DNA of 64,000 nt, from NCBI GenBank assembly GCA_023411815.1, contig JAEYOJ010000059.1, positions 19,963-83,962 on the forward strand, in the 5' to 3' direction. This document shows, one piece after another, positions 18,213 to 27,127 of this stretch (positions are counted from its first letter, which is position 1; every line of letters begins with the position of its first letter). The notes under the pieces were generated by a model. The model was not told where the DNA came from, searched no databases, and was given only the letters and a program-made list of their open reading frames with translations. Made by a program: the position numbers and the translations under genes. The stretch is from Pseudomonadota bacterium (lineage in GTDB: Bacteria; Desulfobacterota; Desulfovibrionia; Desulfovibrionales; Desulfovibrionaceae).

Positions 18213-18726
18213 GAGCGGTCCCGCCGGTCAGCCCGTTATACGGGTGAGTCTGCACAAGGCCGCTGGCCCTTGGGAGCCGTTTCCTGCGCGCGGCGGCATG
18301 AACCGGGTACGCGGGGAGGACTCGCGGCCGTTTGCGCGCCGCATGACCATTCCCCGTCCGGCTGCCCGTGAGGGAACGCTCATGCCGCCGACAGGGCATA
18401 CAAATGCGCTGCCCGTGCTCCCCCTGCCTGATCCATATCGTGCCTGATGGATGTGCTTCATCTGCTTCGCGTCCGTGGTTTCCGTCCTCTGTCCTGCCGA
18501 TAAACAAAATCCATTCGCATCTGCCTTCCAACGCATGTGGCCAATAAAGAATGGAGGGCCAATACTGCATATACGGCAATCCCAAAAAAAAAGGCAAGCT
18601 CGTTCAAGAAAAAAGCTTGCATTCAGAACGGTATTTTGAAATCAACCTATACTGTGCGTGTAGTAGGCAAGCCCGTTTTGTACGTGGTGCACGCGTCTCG
18701 GAGCGAGACGGATAAGCGGGGTATGT
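18213..18726. other. Divergent intergenic region between prsK-like and the EPS export gene
   Basis: This 514-bp region separates the two outward-facing transcription units. Its right half (18480-18660) is A/T-rich and contains an A9 run next to a 7-bp dyad (18584-18620) and a -10-like TATACT at 18648-18653 without a good -35. I looked for sigma-54 GG-N10-GC elements here and found none convincing. Confidence 0.55.
18584..18620 (-). terminator. Intrinsic-terminator-like hairpin reading on the minus strand
   Basis: On the minus strand a stem with arms GCAAGCT and AGCTTGC (18614-18620 and 18594-18600, 13-nt loop) is followed within one base by nine T (18592-18584). It could block antisense or leader transcription toward prsK, or be an operator dyad. 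Confidence 0.5.
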
Positions 18727-19287
18727 ATGTCAGCGATTCGAGTGATGGTGGTGGCCGTGTGGGCTTTGACGCTGGGCGTGGTGTCGACCGCTGGATCAGC
18801 CGATACCGGGGGCTTCATTTTGGGCCCCGGGGATCTCATCGAGATCTCCGTCTGGGAAGAGCCGAGCCTGACGCGAGTCGTGCGGGTGCGGCCAGATGGG
18901 CAGTTGTCCTTTCCCCTGGCCGGCGAGGTGCAGGCCAGCGGCAGGACCATGGCCCAGGTCCAGGCCGAGCTGGAAAAACTCATCCGCCAGTTCGTCCCCG
19001 AGGCGCCCGTCACCGTCATGCTCGCGGAGCTTGCGAGCAAGAAGGTCTACGTCATCGGCAGCGTGCGCACCCCAGGAGTCATCCCCCTGTACGAGCCCAT
19101 CCGGGTTCTCCAGGCGCTGTCCCGGGCCGGAGGCCTGGACCCCTTCGCCAGCAACAGCATCCTCATACTCAGGGAGACCGACCAGGGTCAGGTCGTCCTC
19201 AACTTCGACTATGGCGCGGTCTCCAAGGGCAAGCGCCTGGAGCAGAACATACTTCTCCAGTCGAACGACACCATCGTCGTACCCTGA
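18727..19287 (+). CDS. Wza-like polysaccharide export protein (exosortase system type)
   Basis: This 186-residue secreted protein has an N-terminal signal (about 1-25, likely cut after AGSA) without a lipobox Cys. The poly-export domain follows (GPGDLIEISVWEEPSLTRVVRVRPDGQLSFPLAGEVQASG, about 33-75) with one SLBB-type region (KKVYVIGSVRTPGVIPLYEPIRVLQALSRAGGL, about 104-140). It is short, like other export proteins of exosortase loci, and should form part of the outer-membrane exit for the EPS together with the beta-barrel gene 15 bp downstream. Two ATGs occur at 18723 and 18727; only the second is in frame. Confidence 0.93.
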   Translation: MSAIRVMVVAVWALTLGVVSTAGSADTGGFILGPGDLIEISVWEEPSLTRVVRVRPDGQLSFPLAGEVQASGRTMAQVQAELEKLIRQFVPEAPVTVMLAELASKKVYVIGSVRTPGVIPLYEPIRVLQALSRAGGLDPFASNSILILRETDQGQVVLNFDYGAVSKGKRLEQNILLQSNDTIVVP

Positions 19288-19302
19288 TCCGGCCGGACCG
19301 CA

Positions 19303-20469
19303 GTGACAGCGAGGCTTCCTTTGTCGCGAATGGCCGTTCTGCTCGTGCTGCCGTGCATCCTGCTCGCGGCTTTTCCGGGCAAGGCGCTCGGGGCTTGGGC
19401 CTGGGAGGCCGTTCCGGCGGTCGTCAACGAGGTCGCCTACGACGACAACATCCTGTTCGAAGGCGAGTCGGGCCTGGAGTACCGGCTGTCGCCCTCGATA
19501 ACATTCGCGGGCCAGGGCAGGCGCTCGGGAGCCAATCTGTCCGCGGCGCTGTCCATATATCGTTACGTTACTGATGACGGGGTGCGCTCGGACTTCAACC
19601 GGACGAACCAGTTTTACGCAGCCGACGTCTCGCACCAGGCCACTCGGCGGCTCGGCCTCGGCGCCTTCGCATCGCTGAGCGTAACGGACAGCACCACATT
19701 GGCGTTGGAAGAGACCGGAATCCCGGCCGACGAGAGCAGGGCCCACGCCTGGGCCGTCGGCTCCCGCGCCAATTGGAGCCTCGACCCCTTGAGCACCGTA
19801 AGCCTCAGCTACGGGCTCGACGGCTACATTTACGAGAGCGGAGCCTTTTCGGACAGCCTGCGGCATACGGCCTCGCTCGGGCTTAGCCGGCAGCTGAATC
19901 CCAGCACGAGCGGATCGGTCACTGCCACGTATCAGAACTATCGGTTCGATAATGGCGGCGACGACAGGGACACGAGCCACACGGGATCACTGAACCTCGG
20001 GGTCGGCCACGCGTTCAGCCCCAGGCTGCAGGGCCAGGCCAGCCTTGGCGGCGGAGTGGTGTATTCCGAGCGGAGCCAGGACTCGACATACAATGCGGTG
20101 GGCTCGGCGGGTCTGTCCTATGCCTGGTCCAAGGGCGGGGTGAGCCTGGCCCTGAGCCGGTCCTATGAACGATCCGTGCTCGAAGAGGTTCTGCTGGTGG
20201 ATGCCGTATCCCTGGGGGTGAATCACAGTCCCCTCATGGACCTGACCCTCTCGGCGGGAACGACCTATCGGCGGTCGCAGGGCACCGGCGCGGACGACGG
20301 CAAGGTGGCCGACTACTTTTCCGTCTACGAAAGCATACGTTACGCCTTGTCGCGGCACTGGTCGCTTTCCCTCTCGCACACCTACTCCCACGTGGAGTCG
20401 TTCGAGGATGAGCCGGACAGCAACCGTATCGTCCTGTCGCTCTCCTGGGCGCAGCACTTCCCCCTGTAG
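19303..20469 (+). CDS. Outer-membrane beta-barrel protein of the EPS locus
   Basis: The product (388 residues from a GTG at 19303; an ATG at 19330 is another start) has a signal peptide ending around GKALG|AWAWEA, followed by alternating polar/hydrophobic strands rich in S, T, Y, G and R. The pattern (for example GLSRQLNPSTSGSVTATYQNYRF and the C-terminal SLSWAQHFPL) is that of an outer-membrane beta-barrel with roughly 14-18 strands. Proteins of this kind are common in exosortase EPS loci and are thought to form the export pore in place of a Wza helical barrel. The gene follows the export protein by 15 bp. Confidence 0.85.
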   Translation: MTARLPLSRMAVLLVLPCILLAAFPGKALGAWAWEAVPAVVNEVAYDDNILFEGESGLEYRLSPSITFAGQGRRSGANLSAALSIYRYVTDDGVRSDFNRTNQFYAADVSHQATRRLGLGAFASLSVTDSTTLALEETGIPADESRAHAWAVGSRANWSLDPLSTVSLSYGLDGYIYESGAFSDSLRHTASLGLSRQLNPSTSGSVTATYQNYRFDNGGDDRDTSHTGSLNLGVGHAFSPRLQGQASLGGGVVYSERSQDSTYNAVGSAGLSYAWSKGGVSLALSRSYERSVLEEVLLVDAVSLGVNHSPLMDLTLSAGTTYRRSQGTGADDGKVADYFSVYESIRYALSRHWSLSLSHTYSHVESFEDEPDSNRIVLSLSWAQHFPL

Positions 20470-20508
20470 CGCGCGGCGCAAGCGTGCGATCTCCGGGCCG
20501 AGGTCTGC

Positions 20509-21555
20509 CTACCGGCGGGCCGCCTCGGCGTAGTCCTGCCTGATGAACTCCAGGATCTCCTTGGCTTGGTCGCTGTAGAGCTGCGGCGCGGAGAAGTCGG
20601 GCGCGGCGGCTGTCTTCTGCATGAGCAGCACGTCCTGCCCTGTCCAGAGGGGGCGCAGTCCTGCCAGGAAATAGCCGCGGTTTCGGGCCGCCTCCACGGC
20701 CGCGGGAAGCCCAGGGCTCGTCAGGGGCAGGAGCAGATGCATGGCGTAGCGGCCCGCATGGCCGGCCTCGAAGCGCCCCAGGGCGCTGGCGAAGTCCGCG
20801 CCCGCCGCATGCACCAGCATCCTGGCCAGCGAGGCCTCGGCGTACTCGCTCACCTCCCAGCGGGTTTCACCGTCAGGCGAGCCGCCGGAGGCGAAGTCGC
20901 GCGCGAGGCCGCCTGAGGCATAGAGGCTGCGCAGGAACGTTGCGTAAGCCTCGGGCAGGTGCAGCGTCTGCGGGACATCCTGGTAGATCTTGAACTCGTT
21001 GAGCAGCGAGTTGCGGCCATTAGCGCCCATCTCCACGCCGGGCCGGGCCGGAATGCTCTCCAATTCCAGGGCATAGACCTGGAAACCGTAACGGCAGCCG
21101 AATTTCTGCGTGACGAGATGGTCGCTGACGGTCTGGCCGAAGACCGCGCGCAGGCCCAGGCGTTGCGCCAGCTCCATCGTCACCTTGGTCAGCTCCAGGG
21201 ATAGCCTGCCGCCTCTGTAATCGGGCAGGAGCATGATCGAGCCGAGTTCCATGAGCCCCTCGCCCGGCGGAGCCTTGAACAGCGCGGTCAGCCCCACGAC
21301 ATCCCCGGCAGCGGTCCTGCCCACTACCTGGTACAGGTCCGGCCCCTGGTTGGCTTCGAGAATCCTTTCCGGGTCGTATACGTAATCAAGGGGGAATTTG
21401 TCCCCGTAAATGGCGTAATAGAGCCGGGCCACGCCCTCGGCATCCTCGGGCCGGAAGTCGCCGACCTTGGCCTTCTGGTTGGGTGCGATGTCCCTAGTGT
21501 TCTCCGTCAGCCAAGCCAGGCATTCCTGCCTCGTGCGCTGCCGCTTGCCGCTCAT
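20509..21555 (-). CDS. GNAT family N-acetyltransferase
   Basis: The 348-residue protein has a GNAT core in its first half: FRPEDAEGVARLYYAIYG near residue 30, LMELGSIMLLPDYRGGRLSLEL near 105-125 (acetyl-CoA binding loop) and FGQTVSDHLVTQKFGCRYGF near 140-160. The second half (about 200-348) carries no motif I can name. GGAGG lies six bases before the ATG at 21555. It is convergent with the EPS barrel gene, and the substrate is unknown. Confidence 0.82.
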   Translation of the reverse strand: MSGKRQRTRQECLAWLTENTRDIAPNQKAKVGDFRPEDAEGVARLYYAIYGDKFPLDYVYDPERILEANQGPDLYQVVGRTAAGDVVGLTALFKAPPGEGLMELGSIMLLPDYRGGRLSLELTKVTMELAQRLGLRAVFGQTVSDHLVTQKFGCRYGFQVYALELESIPARPGVEMGANGRNSLLNEFKIYQDVPQTLHLPEAYATFLRSLYASGGLARDFASGGSPDGETRWEVSEYAEASLARMLVHAAGADFASALGRFEAGHAGRYAMHLLLPLTSPGLPAAVEAARNRGYFLAGLRPLWTGQDVLLMQKTAAAPDFSAPQLYSDQAKEILEFIRQDYAEAARR

Positions 21556-21942
21556 TGCAACCTCCTGAGAAATACCGCCGATGTATTGGACCGACCGATC
21601 ATTAGTATGTTGGCGAACCATATTCCTTGGGTGCGCTTATCGTGACAGGTAATTACATTGCCTTCGGGCCAATGCGCAAGCATGGCATGTCGCCAGGCGT
21701 GATGAGGCCATGCATGCGTGACGCTCGGTAAGCATTGCTAAGCCGCAAGGCCTTGAAGTTCAGCGTCGCGTCCGGCTCTATATACGGGCCCCCGCCAATA
21801 ATCGGTGTGGACGGCCTCGATTGGCATGGCTTGGTTTAACTGCCTCGAAATGGTAAGTGGACCATCACGCCAGCGACGACTCATCCTGCTATGGCTTCCC
21901 GACACCGGTTCCGAGGAAGCCCGTCGCACGCAAGGAGCGCAT
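21556..21942. other. Divergent intergenic region, GNAT/MFS (387 bp)
   Basis: This region must hold the promoters of both flanking genes. I see no convincing -35/-10 pair or dyad. An open frame extending the MFS gene back to 21805 lacks membrane or family features and is not used. Confidence 0.5.
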
Positions 21943-23151
21943 GTGAACGCATCGCCCGGTCAGCCCGGCAGACTGCTCAGCTTCGAGTTCGTGGCCCTGA
22001 GCGCGATATCCTTCCTGGCCTTCTGCAACCTGGCCATCTTCTACGGATTCAACGCCTACCTGGAAAGGCAGGGCATCGATCCGGCCTGGCGCGGCGCGCT
22101 GCTGGCCCTGGAGCCGGTGGCGGCCTTCGTGCTGCGGCCCGTCGTCAGCCCGCTGCTCAATCTGGGCAACGGCGTGCGGGCCATGGGCCTCGGATTGGCC
22201 ACGGTCATGGCCGCCCTGGCCGGGTATTCGCTTGCGGACGGCTTGGCGGCGCTGGCCCTGGTGCGCGTCCTGCACGGCGTGGGCTTCGTCCTGCTCGTGT
22301 CGGCGGCAGTTTCCGTGCTCGTGCACTATGTACCCAAGGAGCGCAGCGGCCAGGGCTTCGGGGTATTCTCCATCATGACCCTGCTGCCCTATGCGCTCAT
22401 GCCGCCGTTCGTGGAGAGCCTCCTGCCTGGCGCGGGCGACGAGGCAGGCGTCTATCTGCTCGCCGCGCCCCTGCTCCTGCCGGCCTTCCTGCTGCTCTTT
22501 CCTCTGGGCCGCCGAGTGCGGGCTCTCGCCGCCGCGCTCCCGACGCGCGCCATGGCCAGGCCGAACCTTGACGATATCCGGTCCGACCTGCGCGCGCCCG
22601 GTGTGGCCAGGCTGCTGCTGGCCAACCTACTCGTCTTCACGGCCACCACAGTGGTCTTCTTCCACATGAAGGACCACCTGGCGGGCCTGGGCTCGGCCAA
22701 TCCCGGACTTTTCTTCAGCATATCCACGGCGGCGACCATTCTGGTCCGCGTGGCCAGCGGGCCGTTCCTGGATCGCGTGAACAGGGCGGCCATGCTCGCC
22801 GCGTTTCTGCCCGTGCTGGGTTCGTGCCTGTACCTGTTCGGCGCGGCGAGCGGGCCCGCTTGGGTCATGGTCCTGGCCGGCCTTTACGGCGTCTGCCTGG
22901 GCTTCATCATGCCCCAGCTCAACGCGGCCATGTTCGTCATCTCGCCGCCGCACCTGCGAGGCCTGAACACGAATCTCATGCTGTTCACCATGGATGGCGG
23001 CTACTGGCTCGGACCGCTTCTGGCGGGGTTCCTGTCGGCGGGAGGGCTGGGCTATGCCGGAGTCTTCGGCCTGCTCGGGATGCTGCCCCTGGCCGCCGGG
23101 GGCGTGGCCCTGAGCATGGTGAGGCTGACCCGCAGGGCGCAGCCGGCCTGA
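21943..23151 (+). CDS. MFS transporter, 12 membrane segments
   Basis: The GTG at 21943 has AAGGAG five bases upstream, giving 402 residues with about 12 hydrophobic helices in two sets of six separated by a basic loop near residue 195 (RAMARPNLDDIRSDLR). Motifs include LVRVLHGVGFVLLVSAA in helix 4 and GPFLDRVNRAAMLAAF, a motif-A-like loop between helices 8 and 9. It is a secondary transporter of the inner membrane, probably an exporter by its likeness to drug/sugar-efflux families, but the substrate cannot be read. It is convergent with the molybdenum hydroxylase genes. Confidence 0.85.
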   Translation: MNASPGQPGRLLSFEFVALSAISFLAFCNLAIFYGFNAYLERQGIDPAWRGALLALEPVAAFVLRPVVSPLLNLGNGVRAMGLGLATVMAALAGYSLADGLAALALVRVLHGVGFVLLVSAAVSVLVHYVPKERSGQGFGVFSIMTLLPYALMPPFVESLLPGAGDEAGVYLLAAPLLLPAFLLLFPLGRRVRALAAALPTRAMARPNLDDIRSDLRAPGVARLLLANLLVFTATTVVFFHMKDHLAGLGSANPGLFFSISTAATILVRVASGPFLDRVNRAAMLAAFLPVLGSCLYLFGAASGPAWVMVLAGLYGVCLGFIMPQLNAAMFVISPPHLRGLNTNLMLFTMDGGYWLGPLLAGFLSAGGLGYAGVFGLLGMLPLAAGGVALSMVRLTRRAQPA

Positions 23152-23164
23152 TTCCCCGGTCTGA

Positions 23165-24001
23165 TTACAGGGTGGCTAGGCGCAGGAGCAGGTTGCCGGA
23201 AACTTCCCGGCGGTAGTCTGCCGTGGCGCGGATGTCGTCGATGGGCGAGACTGCCGAACGGACCAGCCCGGCGGCCTGACGCAGGGCGGTGAGCGAAAGC
23301 CGTCGTCCCGCCAGGACTTCTTCGGCTTTGCTGGGCCGCACCACGGTGGGGCCGACGCTGCCCAGGGCCAGACGGGCCTCTTCCACTGTCCCGCGCCGGC
23401 TCAGGCGCACCAGCGCGGCCAGGCTGACCACGGCGATGGCCTGGGCATTGCGCTGGCCGACCTTCTCGAAATGTTGGACCTGAAACTCCGTTGCCGACGG
23501 CACGCGCACTTCCATGAGGATTTCGCCGGGCCGCAGGTCGGTCTTGCCCGGTCCGCGGATGAAGTCCGCGATGGGCAGCACGCGTTCGGATTCCCGCGAG
23601 CGCAGCACGACCTCGGCCTTGAGGATGTGCAGCGAAGGCAGACTGTCGCCGGCGGGCGAGGCTGTGCAGATGTTGCCGCCGATAGTGCCCATGTTGCGCA
23701 CCTGCGGCGAGCCGACGCGACGCATGGCCAGGGCCAGCACCGGCGCGTGTCCGGCCACGAGCGGCGAGGCGCAACACGCGGCGTGCGTGGCCCCCGCGCC
23801 GATGCGCAGCAGACCGTCGGTTGCACGGATCTCGCGCAGCTCCGGGATGCGCTCCAGGCAGACCAGCGGATCGCCATGGGCGACGCCTGCGCGCCTGCGC
23901 ACGAGCAGGTCCGTGCCTCCGGCGAATACGGCGCATCCCGGCTCGTCGCCCAGCATGGCCCACAGTTCGCCAAGGTTCGTCGGCGAAAGCACGCGGCTCA
24001 T
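23165..24001 (-). CDS. FAD-binding (medium) subunit of a xanthine-dehydrogenase-family enzyme
   Basis: The 278-residue protein has the FAD-binding motif VFAGGTDLLVRRR near residue 25 and the second flavin motif MGTIGGNICTASPAGDSLPSL near 105, both standard for CoxM/XdhB subunits, followed by the CO-dehydrogenase-flavoprotein C-terminal domain. It passes electrons from the iron-sulfur subunit to an acceptor. The start codon overlaps the stop of the small-subunit gene as ATGA. It is the last gene of the large-small-medium operon. Confidence 0.93.
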   Translation of the reverse strand: MSRVLSPTNLGELWAMLGDEPGCAVFAGGTDLLVRRRAGVAHGDPLVCLERIPELREIRATDGLLRIGAGATHAACCASPLVAGHAPVLALAMRRVGSPQVRNMGTIGGNICTASPAGDSLPSLHILKAEVVLRSRESERVLPIADFIRGPGKTDLRPGEILMEVRVPSATEFQVQHFEKVGQRNAQAIAVVSLAALVRLSRRGTVEEARLALGSVGPTVVRPSKAEEVLAGRRLSLTALRQAAGLVRSAVSPIDDIRATADYRREVSGNLLLRLATL

Positions 24002-24501
24002 CGTCCGTCCTCCGCTTTGGCCGTCCGGGGGGTTGGCACGGCGCGCATGGCCTGGGCCGCCGATTCGACGGCGTCGATGATCTTCTGATAGCCGGTGCAG
24101 CGGCACAGGTTGCCTGACAGGCCTTCGCGGATGGCCTGGCGATCCGGCGACGGATTGTCGGCCAGGAGTCCTGCCGCTGTCACGGCCATGCCCGGCGTGC
24201 AGAAGCCGCACTGCACCGCGCCGTGCTCGGCCAGGGCTGTCTGTATGGGATGGGGCGCCTCGGCCGTGCCCAGGCCTTCCACGGTGGTGACGTTCCGGCC
24301 CTGGAGCTGGGCCGCGAGCATGAGGCAGGACAGGCGCGTCACGCCGTCCACGAGGATGGAGCAGGCTCCGCACTCGCCGCCTCCGCAGCCTTCCTTGGTC
24401 CCTATCAGCCCCAGGTCCTCGCGCAGCAAGTCGAGGGCCCTGCGGTCGGCCGGGGCGTCGATCTCCACGGGGTTTCCGTTGAGCACGAAACGGATGGTCA
24501 T
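23998..24501 (-). CDS. [2Fe-2S] (small) subunit of a xanthine-dehydrogenase-family enzyme
   Basis: The 167-residue protein binds two [2Fe-2S] clusters. The plant-ferredoxin-like site is GCGGGECGACSILVDG near residues 39-54 with a further Cys in RLSCLML, and the helical domain carries QCGFCTPGM near 98 and GNLCRCTGYQ near 131. It is the electron link between the molybdenum and flavin subunits. Its ATG overlaps the large-subunit stop (ATGA) and its own stop overlaps the next start, so the three are translationally coupled. Confidence 0.95.
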   Translation of the reverse strand: MTIRFVLNGNPVEIDAPADRRALDLLREDLGLIGTKEGCGGGECGACSILVDGVTRLSCLMLAAQLQGRNVTTVEGLGTAEAPHPIQTALAEHGAVQCGFCTPGMAVTAAGLLADNPSPDRQAIREGLSGNLCRCTGYQKIIDAVESAAQAMRAVPTPRTAKAEDGR

Positions 24502-26825
24502 GGTTTTCTCCGCGCGCGGCCTGCGCGCCCCGTGCGTCCGGCGCTTAGGGCAGTCAGAACGCTCTCGGCTGTCAGGGGCGCCTTGCGGACATGCGCGCCG
24601 CAGGCGTCCTGCACGGCCCCGGCCACGGCCGGCAGCGGTCCGTTGAAGCCGACCTCGCCCACGCCTTTCATGCCGAAGGGGCCGCTGGGCTCCACGATCT
24701 CGACCGGCTGGCAACGCATGTCCGGTACGTCCAGGGTGGTGGGTATGATGTAGGTGGCCAGGTTGTTGGCCAGCACGCGACCGTCCTCGATGTGCATGTC
24801 CTCGCACAGGGCATAGCCGAGGCCTTGAACCACCGCGCCCTGGACCTGCTGCTCGAAGGTCTGCGGGTTGAGCACTCGGCCGGCCTCGGTCACGGCGATG
24901 TAGTCCGCGACCTCCACCCTGCCCGTGAGCTGGTCAATTTCCACGAAGGCCGCGTGGGCCGCGTGGGAGAAGAGCAGGTGGGGGTAGCCCAGCTTGAAGG
25001 CCTTCGCGGAATCGAGGGTGTCCTGGGCCACGGGCATGAAGGCCTCGCCGACGGCGAAGCGGTCGATATCGGGCAACAGGGCGGCGAGCCGCGCAATGGG
25101 CAGGTCCCGGCCCGTGGGCAGATGCCGTATCAGGCTGGGCAGCAGGGCGAAGCCCTCGGGCTGCTCCACGAAGAGCACCAGGGCGGCGCGGGCCAGCAGC
25201 TTGAGCCGCAGGTCCTCGCAGGCTTTGGCCAGGGCCTTGCCGAAAGTGTAGGTGGTCCGGCCGGCCGAGGCCGACCCGGACGGGTGCGACAGGGCAGTAT
25301 CGGGCTGCAGAACCTCGATGGTCGAGGCGTCCTGGCAGAGAATCTCGCCGGCGATCTGGGCGTAGGCCGTGGCGTTGCCCTGGCCCATGTCGGCCACGCC
25401 GCTGTAGACGCGGAAGCGGCCCTGGGGAGTCAGTTCGACCTTGGCGATGGCCGTGTCGGGCAGGCCCCGGCCGTAGCCGATGGCGTTGTGTACCGCCGCC
25501 ATGCCTGCCCCGCGCAGCTTGAAGCGCGGCGCGGCGCGTTTCCATTCCTCGCGTTCACGCCAGCGAGGATGGCGCGAAAGCTCGTCGATGCAGCTCTCGA
25601 TGCCGGTGGAGGCCGTGAGCGTCACGCCGCAGGCATTGCGGTCGCCCCGGCGCAGAGCGTTCTTGCGGCGCAACTCCAGCGGGTCCATGGACAGCTTCAG
25701 GGTCAAGGCGTCCATGATGCGCTCGATGCCGAAGGTGGCCTGCGCCACGCCGAAGCCGCGCATGGCCCCGGCCACCGGGTTGTTCGTGTAGACGGCCAGG
25801 CCTTCGACGAGCACGTTGGGGATGCGGTACGGGCCGCCGGCGTGCTCCATGCCGAGCGCCAGGACTTCGCCGCCCAGGTGGGCGTAAGCCCCGGTATCGT
25901 AGAGCAGGCGACAGTGCAGGGCGCGCAGCGTTCCGTCATGGTCCGCGCCGAGGCTGAAGCGCATGCGCACGGCGTGCCGCGTGTAGCCGGCCAGGAAGCT
26001 CTCCTCACGATCCCAGCACATCTTGACGGGCCGCCCGCCGGCATGAAGCGCGGCCAGGCCCAGCAAACACTGCACCGTGGAGCCGTCCTTGCCGCCGAAA
26101 CCGCCGCCCAGGTAGGGTGCGACGACGTGAATGCGCAGCGGGTCGAGACCCAGGGCATGCGCGACCTCGAAACGGTCGCGGAAAGGTGCCTGGGTGGATA
26201 CGGTCATGTGCAGCACGCCGTCGCCGTCCAGCCAGGCGACGCCGTTCTCCGTCTCCAGGAAGGCGTGGCGCTGGGCCGGGACCTCGTATTCTCCGCGCAC
26301 AACCAAAGGACAATCACGCAGGGCGGTCTTGCCCCGGCCCTTTTCGATGACGGCGCGCACGAGCACATTGCCTTCGGCATGCTCCTCGTGCACGCGGGGG
26401 GCAGCTGGCCGCAATGCTTCCTCGGGATCGAACAAGCCGGGCAGCGGCTCGATCTCCACGCGGACGAGGTCCAGGGCACGAGCCAGGGCTTCCCGGCTCT
26501 CGGCCAGCACCAGGGCCACGGGGTCGCCGCAGTGGCGGACCTTGGACCCGGCCAGCACGGGCTGGTCCTTGTGCACGACGCCCTGCCGGTTGGTGCCGGT
26601 CACGTCCTTGCGCGTGAGCACGCGCACGACGCCTTCCGCGCGCTCGGCCTCATCGGTGCGCACGGCGAGGATGCGGCCGTGCGGGACGCCCGCGCGCTTG
26701 ACGCCCGCCCACAGCAGCCCCTGGGGATAGTTGTCCACGCTGTAGCGTTCGGCTCCCATTGCCTTGGACAATCCGTCTATGCGCATGGCGGGGCGGCCGA
26801 TCTCAAGCGGACTAGGACGTGACAC
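24498..26825 (-). CDS. Molybdopterin-binding (large) subunit of a xanthine-dehydrogenase-family enzyme
   Basis: I start this at the GTG at 26825, where GAGGAA is spaced about seven bases, giving 775 residues. The open frame continues to 27125 but the extra part is not family-like. Landmarks are the N-terminal hammerhead domain (RYSVDNYPQGLLWAGVKRAG), the GGGFGGKDG Moco motif, AMRGFGVAQ, GVADMGQGNATAYAQIAGE and the C-terminal GVGEVGFNGPLPAVAGAV that carries the catalytic Glu. The CO-dehydrogenase loop AYRCSFR is absent. It hydroxylates a purine, aldehyde or N-heterocycle using molybdenum; the substrate is not predictable here. No cofactor-insertion (XdhC) gene is nearby. Confidence 0.92.
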   Translation of the reverse strand: MSRPSPLEIGRPAMRIDGLSKAMGAERYSVDNYPQGLLWAGVKRAGVPHGRILAVRTDEAERAEGVVRVLTRKDVTGTNRQGVVHKDQPVLAGSKVRHCGDPVALVLAESREALARALDLVRVEIEPLPGLFDPEEALRPAAPRVHEEHAEGNVLVRAVIEKGRGKTALRDCPLVVRGEYEVPAQRHAFLETENGVAWLDGDGVLHMTVSTQAPFRDRFEVAHALGLDPLRIHVVAPYLGGGFGGKDGSTVQCLLGLAALHAGGRPVKMCWDREESFLAGYTRHAVRMRFSLGADHDGTLRALHCRLLYDTGAYAHLGGEVLALGMEHAGGPYRIPNVLVEGLAVYTNNPVAGAMRGFGVAQATFGIERIMDALTLKLSMDPLELRRKNALRRGDRNACGVTLTASTGIESCIDELSRHPRWREREEWKRAAPRFKLRGAGMAAVHNAIGYGRGLPDTAIAKVELTPQGRFRVYSGVADMGQGNATAYAQIAGEILCQDASTIEVLQPDTALSHPSGSASAGRTTYTFGKALAKACEDLRLKLLARAALVLFVEQPEGFALLPSLIRHLPTGRDLPIARLAALLPDIDRFAVGEAFMPVAQDTLDSAKAFKLGYPHLLFSHAAHAAFVEIDQLTGRVEVADYIAVTEAGRVLNPQTFEQQVQGAVVQGLGYALCEDMHIEDGRVLANNLATYIIPTTLDVPDMRCQPVEIVEPSGPFGMKGVGEVGFNGPLPAVAGAVQDACGAHVRKAPLTAESVLTALSAGRTGRAGRARRKP

Positions 26826-27127
26826 GCTGCTTCCTCGCTCCGGGCTGGATGCGTTGCCAAGTGTTCCGATTCCATTTGAACAAAAACGCGCCGAATGTAT
26901 CGAGTGCCTTCGGCCTACCATGGCCCACCTGGAACGGCAAGAATGGCTTCGATCCGTGGAGGGCTGCGTGATCGACGGAATGGTGCGACATACCGGCCGC
27001 TGCATGGACGATACATGTCCAAGTCCGTGGCCTGCGAGGGGTGATGCGGGCCGGGCTTGCATGTATCCACTGGATTGACCTATAATTCGGCATCGCCCCT
27101 CATTACATTTTGGCAACAGAGGCACCC
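26826..27127. other. Divergent intergenic region, Mo-hydroxylase/RsbW-like gene
   Basis: The 302 bp hold a good plus-strand promoter candidate at 27057-27086. On the minus side an A/T-rich patch near 26865-26890 could serve the hydroxylase operon, but no clear element is visible. Confidence 0.5.
27057..27086 (+). promoter_or_regulatory. Candidate sigma-70 promoter
   Basis: TTGCAT (27057-27062) and a perfect TATAAT (27081-27086) are separated by 18 bp, about 40 bp upstream of the TTG start at 27128. This is the best housekeeping-type promoter seen in the window. Confidence 0.55.

Noticed and set aside
20470..20508. Terminator between the barrel gene and the GNAT gene
   Set aside because: Only a six-base GC stem with a long loop can be formed; this is too weak to report.
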